From Bimastos eiseni (Eukaryota; Annelida; Clitellata; Crassiclitellata; Lumbricidae): a DNA stretch of 64,000 nucleotides. A model generated the notes under the pieces. The model saw nothing but the letters and a program-made list of their open reading frames with translations. It did not search any database and was not told the DNA's origin. Where the stretch lies: NCBI GenBank assembly GCA_959347315.1, contig OY365806.1:57985655-58049654 (forward strand), given 5' to 3'. The translations under genes were made by a program, and so were the position numbers. Below are positions 12,701 through 26,400 of this stretch, one piece after another; the stretch's first letter is position 1, and each line of letters opens with the position of its first letter.

Positions 12701-13414
12701 ACGCAGATTCGTGCATAGGGCCTACGTGCCAACATAATCTCGGCGAGTTTCTGACACGACATAATTATGGGCAATTAAGACGACATTTATATATGGCCTA
12801 CTTAGCGACTTTTAAATTGTTCTGGGTAGACAAGATCAAGATGACACGACCCGTAAGAAAGAAACAGAACACAAGTCTTGATTCCAGCAACACTTGATAG
12901 ATGCTGCTGCTGCTTTCAGTAAAAATCCTCAGTTGAAGCCGCATCCTTATCCTTGAACATCAGATAGGTCCACGCCGCCCACCTGTAATCTTATAGGAGC
13001 ATCACAATTTCCTGAGCCTATTTCTGCAACCACACTATGTCACACAATTGGATAGGCCTAGACCTTAATCGATCAATTTGCGTTGGTTCTGTAAATCCAA
13101 CGATTGCGGCTTAGAGTCAGCTAAGTGGACTTCATTTAACGACAAAGGGCACTTAATCTTATGTCGTGAAACGCTAAAGAATGTAACTTAGAAGGAAACT
13201 CTTGTGATTGACTGATCCCACGTTCAGTTACGGGAGATTCTTCGTCTATTGCAGCTTCAATCCTTGTATACGAACGAAAAGGGTATTTTGAGCACTTCCT
13301 CTAGTTTCCACCATGGAACACCTGAGAGTTTATTTAATTGATAAAAATTCCCATGGAAGATAACCATTTGACTAACTAACCTTCGCTTTTTCAAATGAGT
13401 TTCACTTATGGCCT

Positions 13415-13435
13415 GTATATATATATATATATATA
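13415..13435. repeat. TA microsatellite
   Basis: About 10 TA units. Confidence 0.85.
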
Positions 13436-13489
13436 ATGTCATAGACGGAGACAAGTCCAATTAACCTTTATATGCGTATTTTATTTTAT

Positions 13490-13870
13490 TCTATTGTAGT
13501 CTATAGATTTGCGGATTCATAAAGCGCACAGTAAAGCTTAATCAGAGGCGCTCCCAGTGCGAAGAACCCCCAGGGAAAAGAAAAGTCTTAAGAGAACGAG
13601 CAGAAACAGTTGTGCTACTAGATAAGATTGCAGCACGAGTCACAGCAGGAAGGCTGTTCCATAGCGAAGGACCAACAGAAGCATAGGCACGATGCTGAGC
13701 TGTGGCAGTTCTAAACTGTGGTACTAGAAGATCGTGGTAGATTTCCTGATAAGAACACAAAGATAGCGCTAAGTTTGACCCAACAACGCTTTGCTTGTAA
13801 GAAAGAAAATCTTGAACTGAATTCTATCAGTTAGGGGAAGCCAATGAAGATGTTCAGTCATGAAGTATAA
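13490..13870 (-). mobile_element. LINE remnant, C-terminal end of a reverse-transcriptase ORF
   Basis: Read on the minus strand, the DNA encodes LHWLPLTDRIQFKI and then, in another stretch, VGPSLWNSLP followed by SLKTFLF. These are the usual last conserved blocks of ORF2 in CR1/L2/Jockey-like non-LTR retrotransposons. The catalytic domain is absent, so this is a 5'-truncated dead copy. Confidence 0.75.
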
Positions 13871-14339
13871 TCCTACTATACTATATTATATCTCTACCCT
13901 TACCTTACCTTTACCGTCTACACTACATGATCTACTTCGATATTCGACAACAGAGCCACCGTGGCCAAAAGCTACAACACGATTTTGTAAGCCTATAGTC
14001 GTCTATTAACTGAAAAGGCTAACCCCGAATCACGGTGACCGCAAATTTATTAGCCTATAACCCCCACATAACCAATAGTGCATCTGGATTTCACGCATCT
14101 GATCTTGTACCTCAATTCTTATAACGGTTAGCCAGACAATTTCCCATGAGGCAACGGCATTCAAACCCTGGCCTCGGATATGCACCCAACAGAGCAAGAT
14201 CAGTGTGATACAATGCGCTTCACTATCATAAAGTATCATTGATATAAATCAATCTGCCTGTCTATCTATTCATGCAATCTAAATAGCGCCTCTACAAGAT
14301 AACTAGGTCTATTCAGGAGCGCTCCCCCACCCAGGCCCA

Positions 14340-14610
14340 GTCAATATAGGCCTTAACGACGCATTCATAACAAGGATAATAATAATACTGATCTTCGTTT
14401 AATTTCAAACTGACAAACCGCAGTATGATTACAAGTAGGCCTACAGTATGAGCAAATGATGACGAGTTATTGCAGGAGTCGAATTTAATAGTCGGCAGCC
14501 ACGTAGGGCGCCCATTACGCTATACATCTTCACATTTAACAAACGCCGCCGCCAAGCGAAAGAAGGAAAGAAGTCAACCTTAGGGAGGGATACGGGAAGT
14601 TAAGGTGAAG
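14340..14610 (-). repeat. SINE family A copy
   Basis: On the plus strand the order is AATAATAATACTGATC, then CTGACAAACCGCAGTATGAT, then TTATTGCAGGAGTCGAATTTAA, then AACGCCGCCGCCAAGCG. This is the family body in reverse; the tRNA-like head at the right end is decayed. Confidence 0.65.
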
Positions 14611-16139
14611 AGATCCGGATGGCAAACATGCGCACTGCCCAAGACACAGCGCCGCTGTTGGAGCGGGATCCAGTGAGATGTTGGATGTTTAACTATAACG
14701 ATTGATTGCCATGACTGACTATGCGCATACGCTGTTCGTAAGCATAATGAGGTCAAAATTCGTCTGGTGCCCATATATTCGAAGTCCTACGTACTCAATA
14801 CTGCTGGCTCGTTATATACAAGTAAATATCAAGATTTCTCCAAAATGATTATTCTAAAGCTGTATCCAGGTACCTTCCTTCGATATTTGGCCTCTTCGGA
14901 GTTGGACCGGCGGACAACGGCTCATCGAGAAAAAAATTTGTACTGCGTTAATAGTAGACTTTAGATATAGGTTTTGAAAGGCGCTATATAAATGTTCCTG
15001 ATTAATTTCAATATGCTGAATGCAGTGCTAACCGAAATCCGCGTGCTTGCTTTTTAAAATCAAACTTCAAATTGTTATCCATAAATTGAACCTCAGAGGT
15101 GAACTAGGCTATAGTAAACAAATATTTCTGGTTGTAAGGCGACTGACCAAAAATACATATTCATCGTCAAAAGAGAGGAATATGGCACAATAAAAAATAT
15201 TGCACTTGAGAAGCGCTTCACTTAAACCTATCTTCTTTAGACTAGCCCTACTTCGCAAGAGGCTGACTGATGACCTTTATATAAAAATTCTGTCGTGGTC
15301 GCGTGGGACATTTCGATCGGTTTTATCTGAGAGGCGCCACAGAAATGTTTCCGATTAAGGTGACGATTAATTCTAAGGCGTTTGTGTGCTCATCACCAAG
15401 CGATGCGTGTATAAGGCCTACTGTATAGGCGTAGGGCCTACTATGCCTAGGTCTAGGCATATAATTTATATCAAGACGAAGAATGCAAAGACTTAAGAAT
15501 TAGGCCTATCTGAAGAGGGGAGGTTTGAATAAGCTATGAAACAAAACGCTCAACTAGCAAATTGTTAGTCTAACTAAGAAAGGTTGAATCTTACAAAGAT
15601 AAAAATTAGTGACGCATAACAGATTTCATGTCTTTTTGTTAGTTCCGGAATAAGACACGAGGGGCTCTACGTAGGCACAACTGGTAGCATATGCAGAGGT
15701 ACGGGGGGGGGGCGATAAAACATAGCGTAATAGGGAAATCATTCGAAATTCCATGCCATTTCAAAAAGCGATCTCGTTTCATTTTATGATGAAATGCTAC
15801 AATAGGCCACCAGATAATTTCTTAGGTTTGCAAACAAGTTTCAACACCTGATCAACGTATACATATCTGGGGACCATTTGGTGCATATCTATAGGTCCTA
15901 AAGTGCCAATTAGTATACAATCCATCTCTGCTTTTAGTGTATTGTCCCGATAACTGAATCGAGGTCTATCTGTTGGTTAATCCATTGTTCGTTGTCATTG
16001 ACTCACTGATCTCTGATCTTTCTCAGCAAATCACAAAAGTATACATATAGTTTTCAGCCGGTGGCTTCAGTTCTTTGGGCTTTCCTAGTCTTTAAGCGAC
16101 ACTAATTATTGTTCTGTAATAAATTTTCTATCTTTCGGA

Positions 16140-16245
16140 CTAATCGAATGACCGACCGATGCACCAACCGACCGACCGACACACCGATCAGCTGATACAT
16201 TGGCACCGATAGACCGGCTGAATTGCCACCGACCGATCGACCATC
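16140..16245. repeat. Degenerate ACCG tetranucleotide repeat
   Basis: GACCGACC- and CACCGA-type words recur over about 100 bp with many substitutions, about 600 bp upstream of the ligand gene's start codon. Confidence 0.65.
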
Positions 16246-16712
16246 CATTCAGCACGAGATGGGCAGCACACAGTCATACCGCCGAAAGTGCGTCATAAAA
16301 TCGCAGGCGTCTTCACCTTTAAAGGATTTTAAACAATAGCCATCGCTGTTGCGGTATTAACAAATCAGCGATGCGTTGGCCTTCTGCATGCCTAGGATAT
16401 GCAGTCCGCATAATTGCAGAGGCCGAAAGATTGGTCACAGTAGACCTACTCGTTGTCTATTGAGCAGTTAGCAGACACGCGTAACCTGGTCCGCTCACAC
16501 GCAGTACCGCTCGCATCTCGCGACCTATTTAGCTGACTATTAATGTACCGATGGAATTGCGGAAGAAAGCGTCTTGTGCTGCTTCTCGAAGCGTTTAATC
16601 GGTGTCGTGTCTTGCTTGGTTCACGGAGCGCAGTTTCACCGGAAAGAGGAAACGATTATACCCTCACCGATGCGCTGGCAAATAAAATGATGCGACGATA
16701 GCGTCTTGAACG

Positions 16713-16734
16713 ACGTCGTTTTATCCCATTTTAG
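16713..16734 (+). promoter_or_regulatory. Candidate 3' splice site upstream of the neuregulin-like start codon
   Basis: A pyrimidine-rich run ends CCCATTTTAG at 16734, a good acceptor. The TAG of this site is also the nearest in-frame stop before the ATG at 16798. The first coding exon may therefore begin at 16735 and be preceded by a 5' exon I cannot locate. Confidence 0.4.
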
Positions 16735-16797
16735 GACTTCCGCTCCGTTGAAACGGGTTTAGTGTTGAACGAGACGCCGCCGATCGAAGCGGCGAAA

Positions 16798-17335
16798 ATG
16801 CACAGTTTCCGGCTGCGCTACGTAGCTCTCGGACTTCTCATCTATATCCAGAGTGCTTTTTCAGATACGTGCGGTTCGGACGGATTCGTTGATGCCGCGT
16901 CCAGCACCGTTATGTCGTCTGCGGTATTCGAGGGACAGCCGAAGCTATTGGCAAGACTTAAAGACGGGCGTGTCCTCGTCTTGTTCAAAGTGACGACCAT
17001 CTTGAAAGGGAACTTCACGGGGGTGTTGAACAACAACGACAGTCTACAAGTGTTAGTTGGTAGTTTTGGACCCACGAAGGACAGGCTCCGTTGCATAGCA
17101 CCTACAGACGGGTTACGATTAAATTCAAGGACGTCGTATCTCGTTTTCTTAAATCGCACTGGACGACCCGCGCTGTCCGCGTCGGTTGATGAGTTTGAAG
17201 GCACAGATTTTGCGAACTATTACTCTAAGATCAACAACGCTTCGTCTGTCTTCTATTATAGCATTTCTGGCTTCCCTGAGAACGCCACCAAACAAGCCAG
17301 TCAAGAGGCGAGGAACCACAGTTCGCTTAAGTCGG
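16798..17335 (+). CDS. NRG: Neuregulin-like gene, exon 1 (signal peptide and kringle-like region)
   Basis: The ATG at 16798 has A at -3 and starts MHSFRLRYVALGLLIYIQS, a typical signal peptide with probable cleavage near residue 22. Residues 38-136 match the pattern of the N-terminal region of vertebrate neuregulin type II: VFEG, a hydrophobic beta-strand run VLVLFKV, DSLQVLVGSFGP, a cysteine (99), and SRTSYLVFLN. Six N-glycosylation sequons lie at N72, N80, N119, N147, N162 and N173. The exon ends one base into codon 180 before a GTGAGT donor. A GTG at 16762 lies in the same frame but is an unlikely start in an animal gene. Confidence 0.88.
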
Positions 17336-20300
17336 GTGAGTAAATGAACTCCTCTGGCAGATCATGCGGTTTCTTACACAAATAAACCAGAGAAAACAAA
17401 CATCATATATTGAAACCAAATGACAGTTGATGTGCATAAACTGAAGTATGTGTTAATTCACAGAAACATATTTCACGAATAATAAAGGATCACAAAAAAT
17501 TCTTAGGCATAAACTCATGAAGATACTGTTTTTAACAGAATTCATCCATATTCCGCATCTGATTTAGAGTATTTTCCTTTGTTTGGCGCTGCCTTGGCGG
17601 TACTGCACCTGCTTATTTGCACGAACTATGTAGCCCTCTCATGTAGCCCTATCACAGTCAGTAGTGGTCAACGACCACTTCACTCTGCGGTTCATGGCGA
17701 CCTGATTGTCCCTGTTGCACGCGGTGCCATAATGCAGAATCGGACTTTCTCGGTCGTGGGTCCTAACCATCTGGAATGGACTTCCCATACAGCTCTGTCT
17801 CCTACCTACAAACTCCTCATCTTCGTTTTACACCTCTCTGAAAACTGTCCTTTTCAGCCGAGGGTTAGGCCAGGAGCGCCTCTGAGTAGATATCTTGAAG
17901 GGGCGGTCAATCAAGTATTTTTGATTGATTGATTGATATTCTACTTCTGTTTTGTGCAGATAAGAGTAAGACATCAGTCGTGTATATGATTGAAATTCGT
18001 ATTGTACTCATAATTCAGTGTTGTACGGAGCTGTTGCTGTGATTGTTTTTTTTACTCCTTTACCTCGGTTCATGGATGAATGACGTCAATGATGACTCTG
18101 ATGAGTTTGCAAACAGCAGGCCGCTCCAAGAACATTTGCCAATGAACTTAGACATGAATGACCCATGACATAAAATCTGCAATAATCCCTTTTAGTTTCT
18201 GAATTTCCATGACACACTAGAAATTCTGCTGTGCAACGCTATTCCTTGACAAAAGGGTCAATTCGGCAGTGAGGTGCTATTCTGCTGCAAAAGTATCAAT
18301 TCCACTGTGCGGCACAATATTCTGTGAGCTGTAGAAAATCCTGATCCTATTAATCTGTTACAATCTCAGAGCAGGCTTGAATATAATATTATAGTCCTCA
18401 CGTTAGTCTTGTTAGAAGATGACAGCTGTAGCTAATCACCAGAGCTCTAATAAAGCTTCAACTGATGTCCTACTCTAAGTATGTACTATAGTTGCTGTCT
18501 AAAGAGTCCTGATGCAAAGCTGGTGGCAGAGGTTGTGGGTGTCGTGATATCATGTAAAGATTTTCGAGATTTACTTTTATTCGAGCTAGCAATGGTGAGC
18601 ATTGACAAAACAGGCAGCTGTCTTTATTGTAATATGATTAGATGTCTAGTCCTTTTCTTATTAAACTACATAATTGAGTAGCTATATACATTATCTATAA
18701 TTTTATGCTGTTCAGCAACTTGGTCTCTGAGGGTGTAATCTTATAACCCTGATCTTGTTAATTCTGCTTGATGTTCTGGTTCTTTTGACTGAAAGTTATT
18801 TGAATGGGTGGTGCTCTTGTTGTCTGGTAATTGGTTAAATACAATTCATGTAAGTTCAATTAGGTAGAGTCATTTGAAGTGTGAAATCGAACTACCCTGT
18901 ACTTGTATATTTATGTTTTTAGGTAAACGAATTGACAGCTGTTATTGTGTTGATGTTTCAAATATCCAGGATTCGGTCCTATATCATTGTAGACTCAGTA
19001 ATTATTACCTGTATTTTACCATGTATTTCCGGATTTTACCATGCTGATCTCATATTTGGAGATTCAGTTTACTTTTGGTTATCAAAGGATAATATTTATT
19101 TACTTCTGTTTTATTGCCATTTTTGAAGTATTAAGTTAGTCATTACTTGAACCAAGCTTTCAGTCACGGGTTTACAATCATAGGATGTCATTTGAGCTTT
19201 TTTCGGATGGGGCAAGCAAGAGGGTGGTTAAACAATGATTTGTCAAGCAAGAATTTTTGTGGTGACGGGGGGGGGTTCTTCTTGTCTTAAATTTGTTTGG
19301 TTTGTGCATGTTCAGTGATACCAAAATATTTGATTTGTTAACTCTTGTATCGGCAAAAGCGCTGATGCAGTTTAAAAAAAGTGAAATTATTCAATTATAA
19401 GCACCTGTGATATGAAATAATGTTAATATATGAAAGTCAATGAGGTTTATTATTAATATGGCTATTAAATTATGACCTTTTATGGAAATTTGCGTGCACT
19501 ATAATCCAAATCAGGAAATTCGAGGGGTGGGGGGCGATTCCCCCCTTCCTCCCCAAATGATGTCCTTGTTTACAAGACTGCAATATTGCAATTCATTCAA
19601 TACTTTTCGGTGGGGGTGTAGTTTTCATCTCAATGATCTTGCATGTTTAGACAGTTCTTTCAAGGTCAGTTCTACTAACTGATGACACTTTGAGGCCAAA
19701 GTAACCATTGATGCAGACTGTTTGGTTGATGTCGGATCACGTGAACTACATGCCGTTATCGAAATAGTTGATGTAACCTCGGAATAGCTTCATAATGCCA
19801 CAGCAATATTGTACTGGCAACCACAGCACATGTTAACTGATACACACGTTATTTTGTTATTCTGTGAGAGGCGCTATATAGATTGAAAGATACGATACAA
19901 TACACGTGGCTATTCTGACTGAGCTAATATGGGTTGGGTTCCAGACTAGATAGTAATGTCATTGCTATCATCCTTGTGGTATTACCATCTCTTCTGCGCC
20001 ACATTACTGCAGCTTTTACTGCCGTTACTGAGGTATTACTGCTTTCAACATTACTGTGTCACTCCCTAGTTCAGACATTTACTTTTAACATGTAGAAATA
20101 GTATGTAAAATGGCTATTGGTCATAGAATAAATGAACTAAAATAAATTAATATTCAGGTAATCTTATATAGAAACTCCCCTATACACTGAACATGTTGAA
20201 CGCTTTAACGACAAGTGGATACTAAACTGTGCAGGAAGCTTGTGCAGCTCGTCATTAAGAATTAAGTGAATAATGATTGATGCGGTCATTTTATTTTACA

Positions 20301-21586
20301 CTCAAACATTGATGTATTGATTTTAAAGAAAATATATTTTCATGTAGAAAATTACTTTGATTATTTATTTGCCTACTAGATATGCTGTTCAATAACAGGC
20401 TTACTAGGATATTAATGAGAAATACGGTTATTATTCCAAGGTTGATGGTTGCTCACCCTGGATATGTGGGACTATAGGTACCATGGGTCTGCATTGAGTG
20501 AAAAATGTTTTCATCCTGTCACATGACGGCGTCTGTCTGGCTCACATGCTTGAGTAAGACATAATGGGTCTGTGGTGCAATTTTTTTCTGGGCATTTGAT
20601 CATGTGCATGGGTGGGGGCGAGTCTGGGTGACTGGAAGTCGATGTGAAATCCTTTCATTCTCTATAACCTTTATGTAAGGCAATAGAAACGGTGTCCCAG
20701 TGCAAACACACATGCTCACTTGCAAATATACATACACATGCAAACACACACACATGCAGGCACACGTACATGCACTCCAAGGCACACATACTGATTGGTT
20801 TGGGTGATGGTATTGGCTAATGGCTTCTGGAATCAGATGTGGGATTGTGAAATGGGTCAAAACCAACTGCAAAGAAGGCATCATTGTTGAGCCTTTGTAA
20901 CCAGCAGATGGTAGGGCTGATTAAGCTGATCAAAGTTACCGTAGTTCTTGACCCTTGTTCTGTACAATGGTCTAGGAAACCTGAATGACCTCTAGTAAGG
21001 AGGGGTGGAGGAGGAATAGTAGTATTAAGGGCAGAGGAGGGAGAATTCCCTGGAGAATGCTTTGCTTCAAATCTGCTGGGGTACATGAGGTGATGTTTCT
21101 CTAATAGGCATTTAGTGGGTGATTTGGGGTGGGGTCAGACCATTAACATATCTGCCTTTGATCTGGTTTAAAGCTGCTGACCAGGAGACCCAAGACTCAA
21201 AGATGGTTGCTAATGGATGTATATATGTTGTACAATTTATTTGGACAGTGTCCTTCTGGAAGCTTCTAGGCTTGTCTATTGCCCTATTACATCCTGGAAA
21301 AGAGATGTAGCTTTCCTGTTAATGATGGATTGTTTGAGTTCTGAGACTGGTGTCATTAAAACAGCTGATTTTTTACAGCAGTCCGGGATTTAATCTTATT
21401 GGCTTATAATTATATGAGTGGATGAGTTACTGGAGAAACAGATTGACAGCATTATTTACAAGGTGAAACATTGCTTAGTGGATGAAGCTATAACAGCACC
21501 TGTCTTTTTGTTAAAAAGTAAAAACTGAGGATTTAACATTGTATATATATATATATATAGATGGAGAGTAATGTAATTATAGTGCC

Positions 21587-21646
<60 letters not shown>

Positions 21647-23398
21647 GGATATACTCAAAAGGGAATGGCATAAGGTAGAAACTTGAGAAGTTACATAGAT
21701 TGCTCAGTAGTTGGCACCTCTTCTTCTAATTTTTATTTATTGTATTGTTCATATTGCACTCGTACGAAACAGTGGTTCAGTTTATGTCAACCCTTTGTTC
21801 TACAGATCATTCATCTGAAAAACAAACTCTGGTTGTCCTGTCTTTACATTTGCTTCTGCCTCACTAACCTTACAATTATTCTAGATAATTCATACAGAGG
21901 CAGTTGTTCTTTTTACAAACCAACAACCATTGACAGTCTTTCCTTCAGATTATGGGTAAATTGGATATGTCTTGCAAGATCCAAACACCTGTTACCGGAG
22001 AAATGTAGGACTCTTGTCTTCACAATTTATATCTCAAACACTACGACTTCACGTGTCTTCTATTTGTCAGCTTTGTTTCTACGACATCAGAGTATTTTGT
22101 CCAAACAGGCAATCTCTGACTATGTTGCTTTATAAATGTAGCTTGCACACCTGTGATTCTAGTTCAGACTAAGCAAATACAATGATTTATAGGGTATCAT
22201 CGTTTAATCTAATAAAACTCCAGATGGTTTGTGCTATCTCACAAGAATTGTTACTCCTTGGTTAAATGCCTTGGATCTTCTGTACGCGCTTCACTGGTTG
22301 CCTGTTGAATGGCGTATTAAGTTTCGTATCATTGGTCTTTGTGGCCAAGCATAAGCCTCCCGTCGTATTCGTAATCTCCAAACTTCTAGAGCGCCACTCG
22401 AAAGCCAATCGCTGGGCACCTGTTCAGTCATGAGTGGAGTATACTGACGTGGTGCTGCTTCATTTCGCTCTCCTTGACTGCTGTGTTGTGTTCTTCTGAT
22501 ACTGGCTGGTTGGTAGAACGTAGGAGATCAGGACAGTAATATGGGATCACATGCTCCTTTCAGCTGCTCTGCTCTTTATGTCTGGAGTCGTCTGACATTG
22601 AGAATCTGACTTGCCAGATTGCTATCATCATTTAAATCACATGTCAGATTTGTTACTCTGGTTGTTGAATGACTCCATCTTAGCACCGGAAGTATAATTC
22701 TGCACTTAAGATTTTGAGTTACTGGCCATGTGCATGCAGTAAGTGCCTTGAATAAATAAATAATAAATGTTGGTCATTGTTAGGTTTCAAATTCTAACTA
22801 ATTTGTGGTTTGATTTGTTAACCCAACCAGAGACAGCTAATTATTTCCTGTTTCTCTCTGTTGTCTTCAATCATGCTGAATGTTCATTAAGATTTGGAAT
22901 AAGCCTCTCATCGTATTGGAGTCATAATCTCCAAACATGTATCATCTGCTAGTAAGTTTTGGCAAGCACCTTGTGTAGGCAAGTGTTGTGTTGCTCACCA
23001 TCAGGGTAGTTAGGCAGGTTGTAGATCTTGGCAGATTACCAGAAGGTTAGATAGTATGATGCAATATATAAAAACTGGATTAGTCAGCTCTTGAAGAGCA
23101 ATTTCTGCTATTAATTAAATCTTCAGAAACCCATGTAGAATTGTAGATGTAGATTGCTCCAGAAGTCGTATGTCAACTGAAATTTTTGTGAAACTTCGGG
23201 TGCTAGATCCTTAATTATCACTGTGTTTTGTAAACGTGCCTACTCCGCCTGCCTGCCTTGTGCAGGCTTCTTATATGACCTGTGTGTTCATTTATGTGTA
23301 ACAGTATATTTCCTACTAGATTCCTTAGCCCACTTGCCAGCTCTTGGTTTGCTTCGTCCTGGGTGTCCTCAATTTTCCTTTTAACTTTCATTCCTGTA

Positions 23399-23429
<31 letters not shown>

Positions 23430-26400
23430 TAGTATTGCAACTTATAAGTAACTAAGTGTTTATGTAACGTAATGTGTTAAATATGTTATGAGTTTCAATA
23501 TTTACAGAACATAATTGATAATGTTTCTTAGTAATTTCCTAAAGGTTTGTCTTGTTGTGACTGTCTTGTGTTTGTTTGAAGGCTCCCTCACGTAGAAATA
23601 TATAATGCAGAATTGCACATGAATCATTAAAGCAATTATTATTAGTAAGAATTGCCAAATTGCCAAGAATTAAATGAATTCTTAATTAATCTGGTACAAC
23701 ATGTTTCCCTAAGCTTCTTTTCTTAATTAGTTACCACTATTCTTCACCTGTCCTGTACTAATGCATTTGACTAATTATTTCTGTCTGTTATTCTCTCATT
23801 CATTACCTGTAAATGCTAATACTAAATACCTTCAATTGTTTTCTCAGAGGTGGTCACAGCAGAGACGTAATGAGTAAGAATTTCAGTTTAGATATGTGGA
23901 TACAAAAAAGTGTGACGCATCCCGTTTCTGAATAAGTTGAGGCTCTAGAAGAATGCCGGTTTCAGTTGGTTGTCCAGTTACCGAAACGCATGATGTTGCA
24001 TTTCATGGCATTGTCTGCCAAACGTCTCTTCAATGATAGTGAAATTAATAAGTTGCCAACAATTTCTAAGATAGTAAACTGTGGAAGCATTGGTTGATAG
24101 TAGTGTGACTGCAGGCACTGGTGTTTTGCTAGGTCTACTACAGTAGCTGAAGGTAAAGGACAGGAGTGGCAGTGTTTAATAAATACAGGATGAAACTCGG
24201 TTGTGCAGGGAACATGGGGAAAGCATACTGGGTAAATGCCTGGAGAGAATGCCCTTGCTGAAAACATTTGGCAAATCTGGCTGGCACTGTTTGTGGTTAG
24301 CTAAGTAAACACTACTATGTTGGAGCCTACAGACAGCGCCTGTTCGCCTCTCTATGCCTCCGGGTCTCCCACCCCCAAGAAGGTTGGGGGGTATTCTGTT
24401 GTTAGCTTGCGCCTATAGCAGAAAAGGTGTGAAGACCGGGGTCTGTTGTGAGAGAAATGGTTCAAGGTGTCTAGCCAAGGTGTCAGGCAGGGCTTCTGGA
24501 TGCAACAGAAGTGTCTTCGCTGGATGAACTTTGCCTCAGCGAAGCAGCTTTTAACTGTAAGTTTACTTCACCAACCCAACTATCTTAAGCGCTTGCAAAC
24601 ACACACATTATGTAAGGCTGACGGGACTCTGCCAACTGGTAAATGGTCGTGTCCGTCGGTCCAGTGATACATAATGTTCGGCAGATTCTGCCCCTTGCCA
24701 TGGTACAGAGATCTACTTGGGTCCTGATTTATGTTAAGTGGTCTAGTGTTGGCGTGCTGCCTAAGTTGTTTAGGTAGAGATTTTTATTTTTATATTGGGA
24801 ACGTAACCTGTAATTGAGGTGAGGCGCTGTGGTGTAGTGGTATGTTATGTGCCTTGCCACCGGTGGGTAGCAGGTTCGCATCTACCTGAAGCCACTGTGG
24901 AGTGACCTTGAACGAGTTGGTTGCCCATAATTGTCTGTGAGGAGAGCAACGGAAGACCACCTCACTCATCTCATCCCCGTTTGGCATAATAGCAAATATC
25001 TTCAGACAAAACACTCATCGTCATCGTCATCAACCATTAATTGCTTGCTGATGATGCTCATGTGTAAGTAGTAATGGATATCTTACTGGCACATGTATTC
25101 CAGCCCTTCCATGGACTGGGTTTAGCAGGACAAGTAAGCCTAGGATACCTCTCTGCCTCCAGACACAACTGTCCCCATAATTGTTGTCATCAGTCACAGC
25201 CTCACCGCTCCTATGTTCTTGCTGTACAATCATTAACAGTGGGGTGGAAATGGCAGTCCCATTAACACCCTTTCTCTATGGTGCCGGATGGGCATACAGA
25301 AAATGACATTTTGTCAGTTTCGGACTTGAAGAATAAGTAATAAGTAATAAGTTTGCATCCCATCGGTGCTGACTTTCTTTTGGTATTGCAAGGGCAACTG
25401 TAGAGCAAGCTTCTGAATCAGCATATCCTCCGTTGGGTTCTGAAGCTGACCACAGAGTCCTGTCTGCAAACCAGTCTCAAGCTGGTCTCCCGACTGCATG
25501 GGTCATAATATATCATTGATTCTATCCAAGTATTTGGCTTTTGTTTTCAGGTGTTGCATAAAAGCAACCATTGACTTATGCCTTGGGCAATTGAATAAGA
25601 ATAATACAATACAACTGTAATTTAATTATGCCTTCCTTACAAATAGTTAAAAAGTGCATGTTGAAGCCGGGTGACCTTTAAGAGCCACAGGCAGACTGGA
25701 AGAGGTAGGTTTCAGCCTCGAGGGAAAGACAGTTTCACTGAGAGAATTGTGAACATACAGGGGCAGAGACTTAGGAGGTTACAGGAGGCTATGGTCCCCT
25801 CCAAAATATCAGGTGGAGGGGAAGGAGCTGCTTATATCCTGTCAATATTTCATTAATGCTTCTTAAATAGTATAAATTTCTGCAGTGTTTCCACTGTTCA
25901 TTCGTTTTTGCAATATCCATATGTTTGGGAATTGAATTTTTTGTGACCAGTTCCCTAACCCAATTGTTTGTCTATCCGCAAAGAGCCAGGACCCAGTCTC
26001 CACCTATGCGAGCATGAGGAGTTAGAGTTCGAAATGGAGGGACCTTCAACTAGAGATGAACCAAAACTTGGTTTGGAACTCGGCTCGGTCCAATTTTCTT
26101 GATACTTGTCAAGACTCGGATTCGGACAAACAATGGGTCCAAGTATTAATCTTTTCGATTTTCTGTTTTTAAAATGAAAACCGGATTTTTTAATTTACTA
26201 AACGACAATCGATATTACTAAAAGTACATATACTGTTATTTTTATTTATGAAACGACAATCGACCTAACTAAAAGCACAAATACTGCTACTGTTAGTGCT
26301 CACAAGTTACTAGTTTCTAGTATTAACTAAGACAAAACTAAATAATTAATTAAATATGTGCAAATTGCCATTCTAAACATTAAGAGAATAAGACTTTTTT

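Larger units (their letters stand above)
10820..16734. other. Intergenic region between the two genes
   Basis: No exon is recognised. Contents: a pyrimidine-rich tract (12520-12700), a TA run (13415-13435), a minus-strand LINE remnant (13490-13870), a SINE A copy (14340-14610), a LINE-type 3' tail word GGCGCTATATAAATG near 14980 and a degenerate ACCG repeat (16140-16245). Words like TAGGCCTA are frequent (11441, 11627, 13057, 14435, 15505). Confidence 0.6.

Noticed and set aside
12477..12897. Overlapping hydrophobic, serine-rich open frames
   Set aside because: They follow the pyrimidine tract in different frames and have no splice or homology support.
16762..16797. Upstream start of the neuregulin-like protein
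   Set aside because: The codon is GTG; the ATG at 16798 opens directly on a signal peptide and has a favourable -3 A.
18097..18120. CTGATGAG followed by a short stem, suggesting a hammerhead ribozyme
   Set aside because: The stem is followed by AGCA, not the required GAAA, and no third stem is apparent.
23940..24267. Minus-strand open frame with LADNAMKCNIMRFGN as a gene or clear LINE
   Set aside because: The words resemble a reverse-transcriptase block, but too little matches to place it with confidence.
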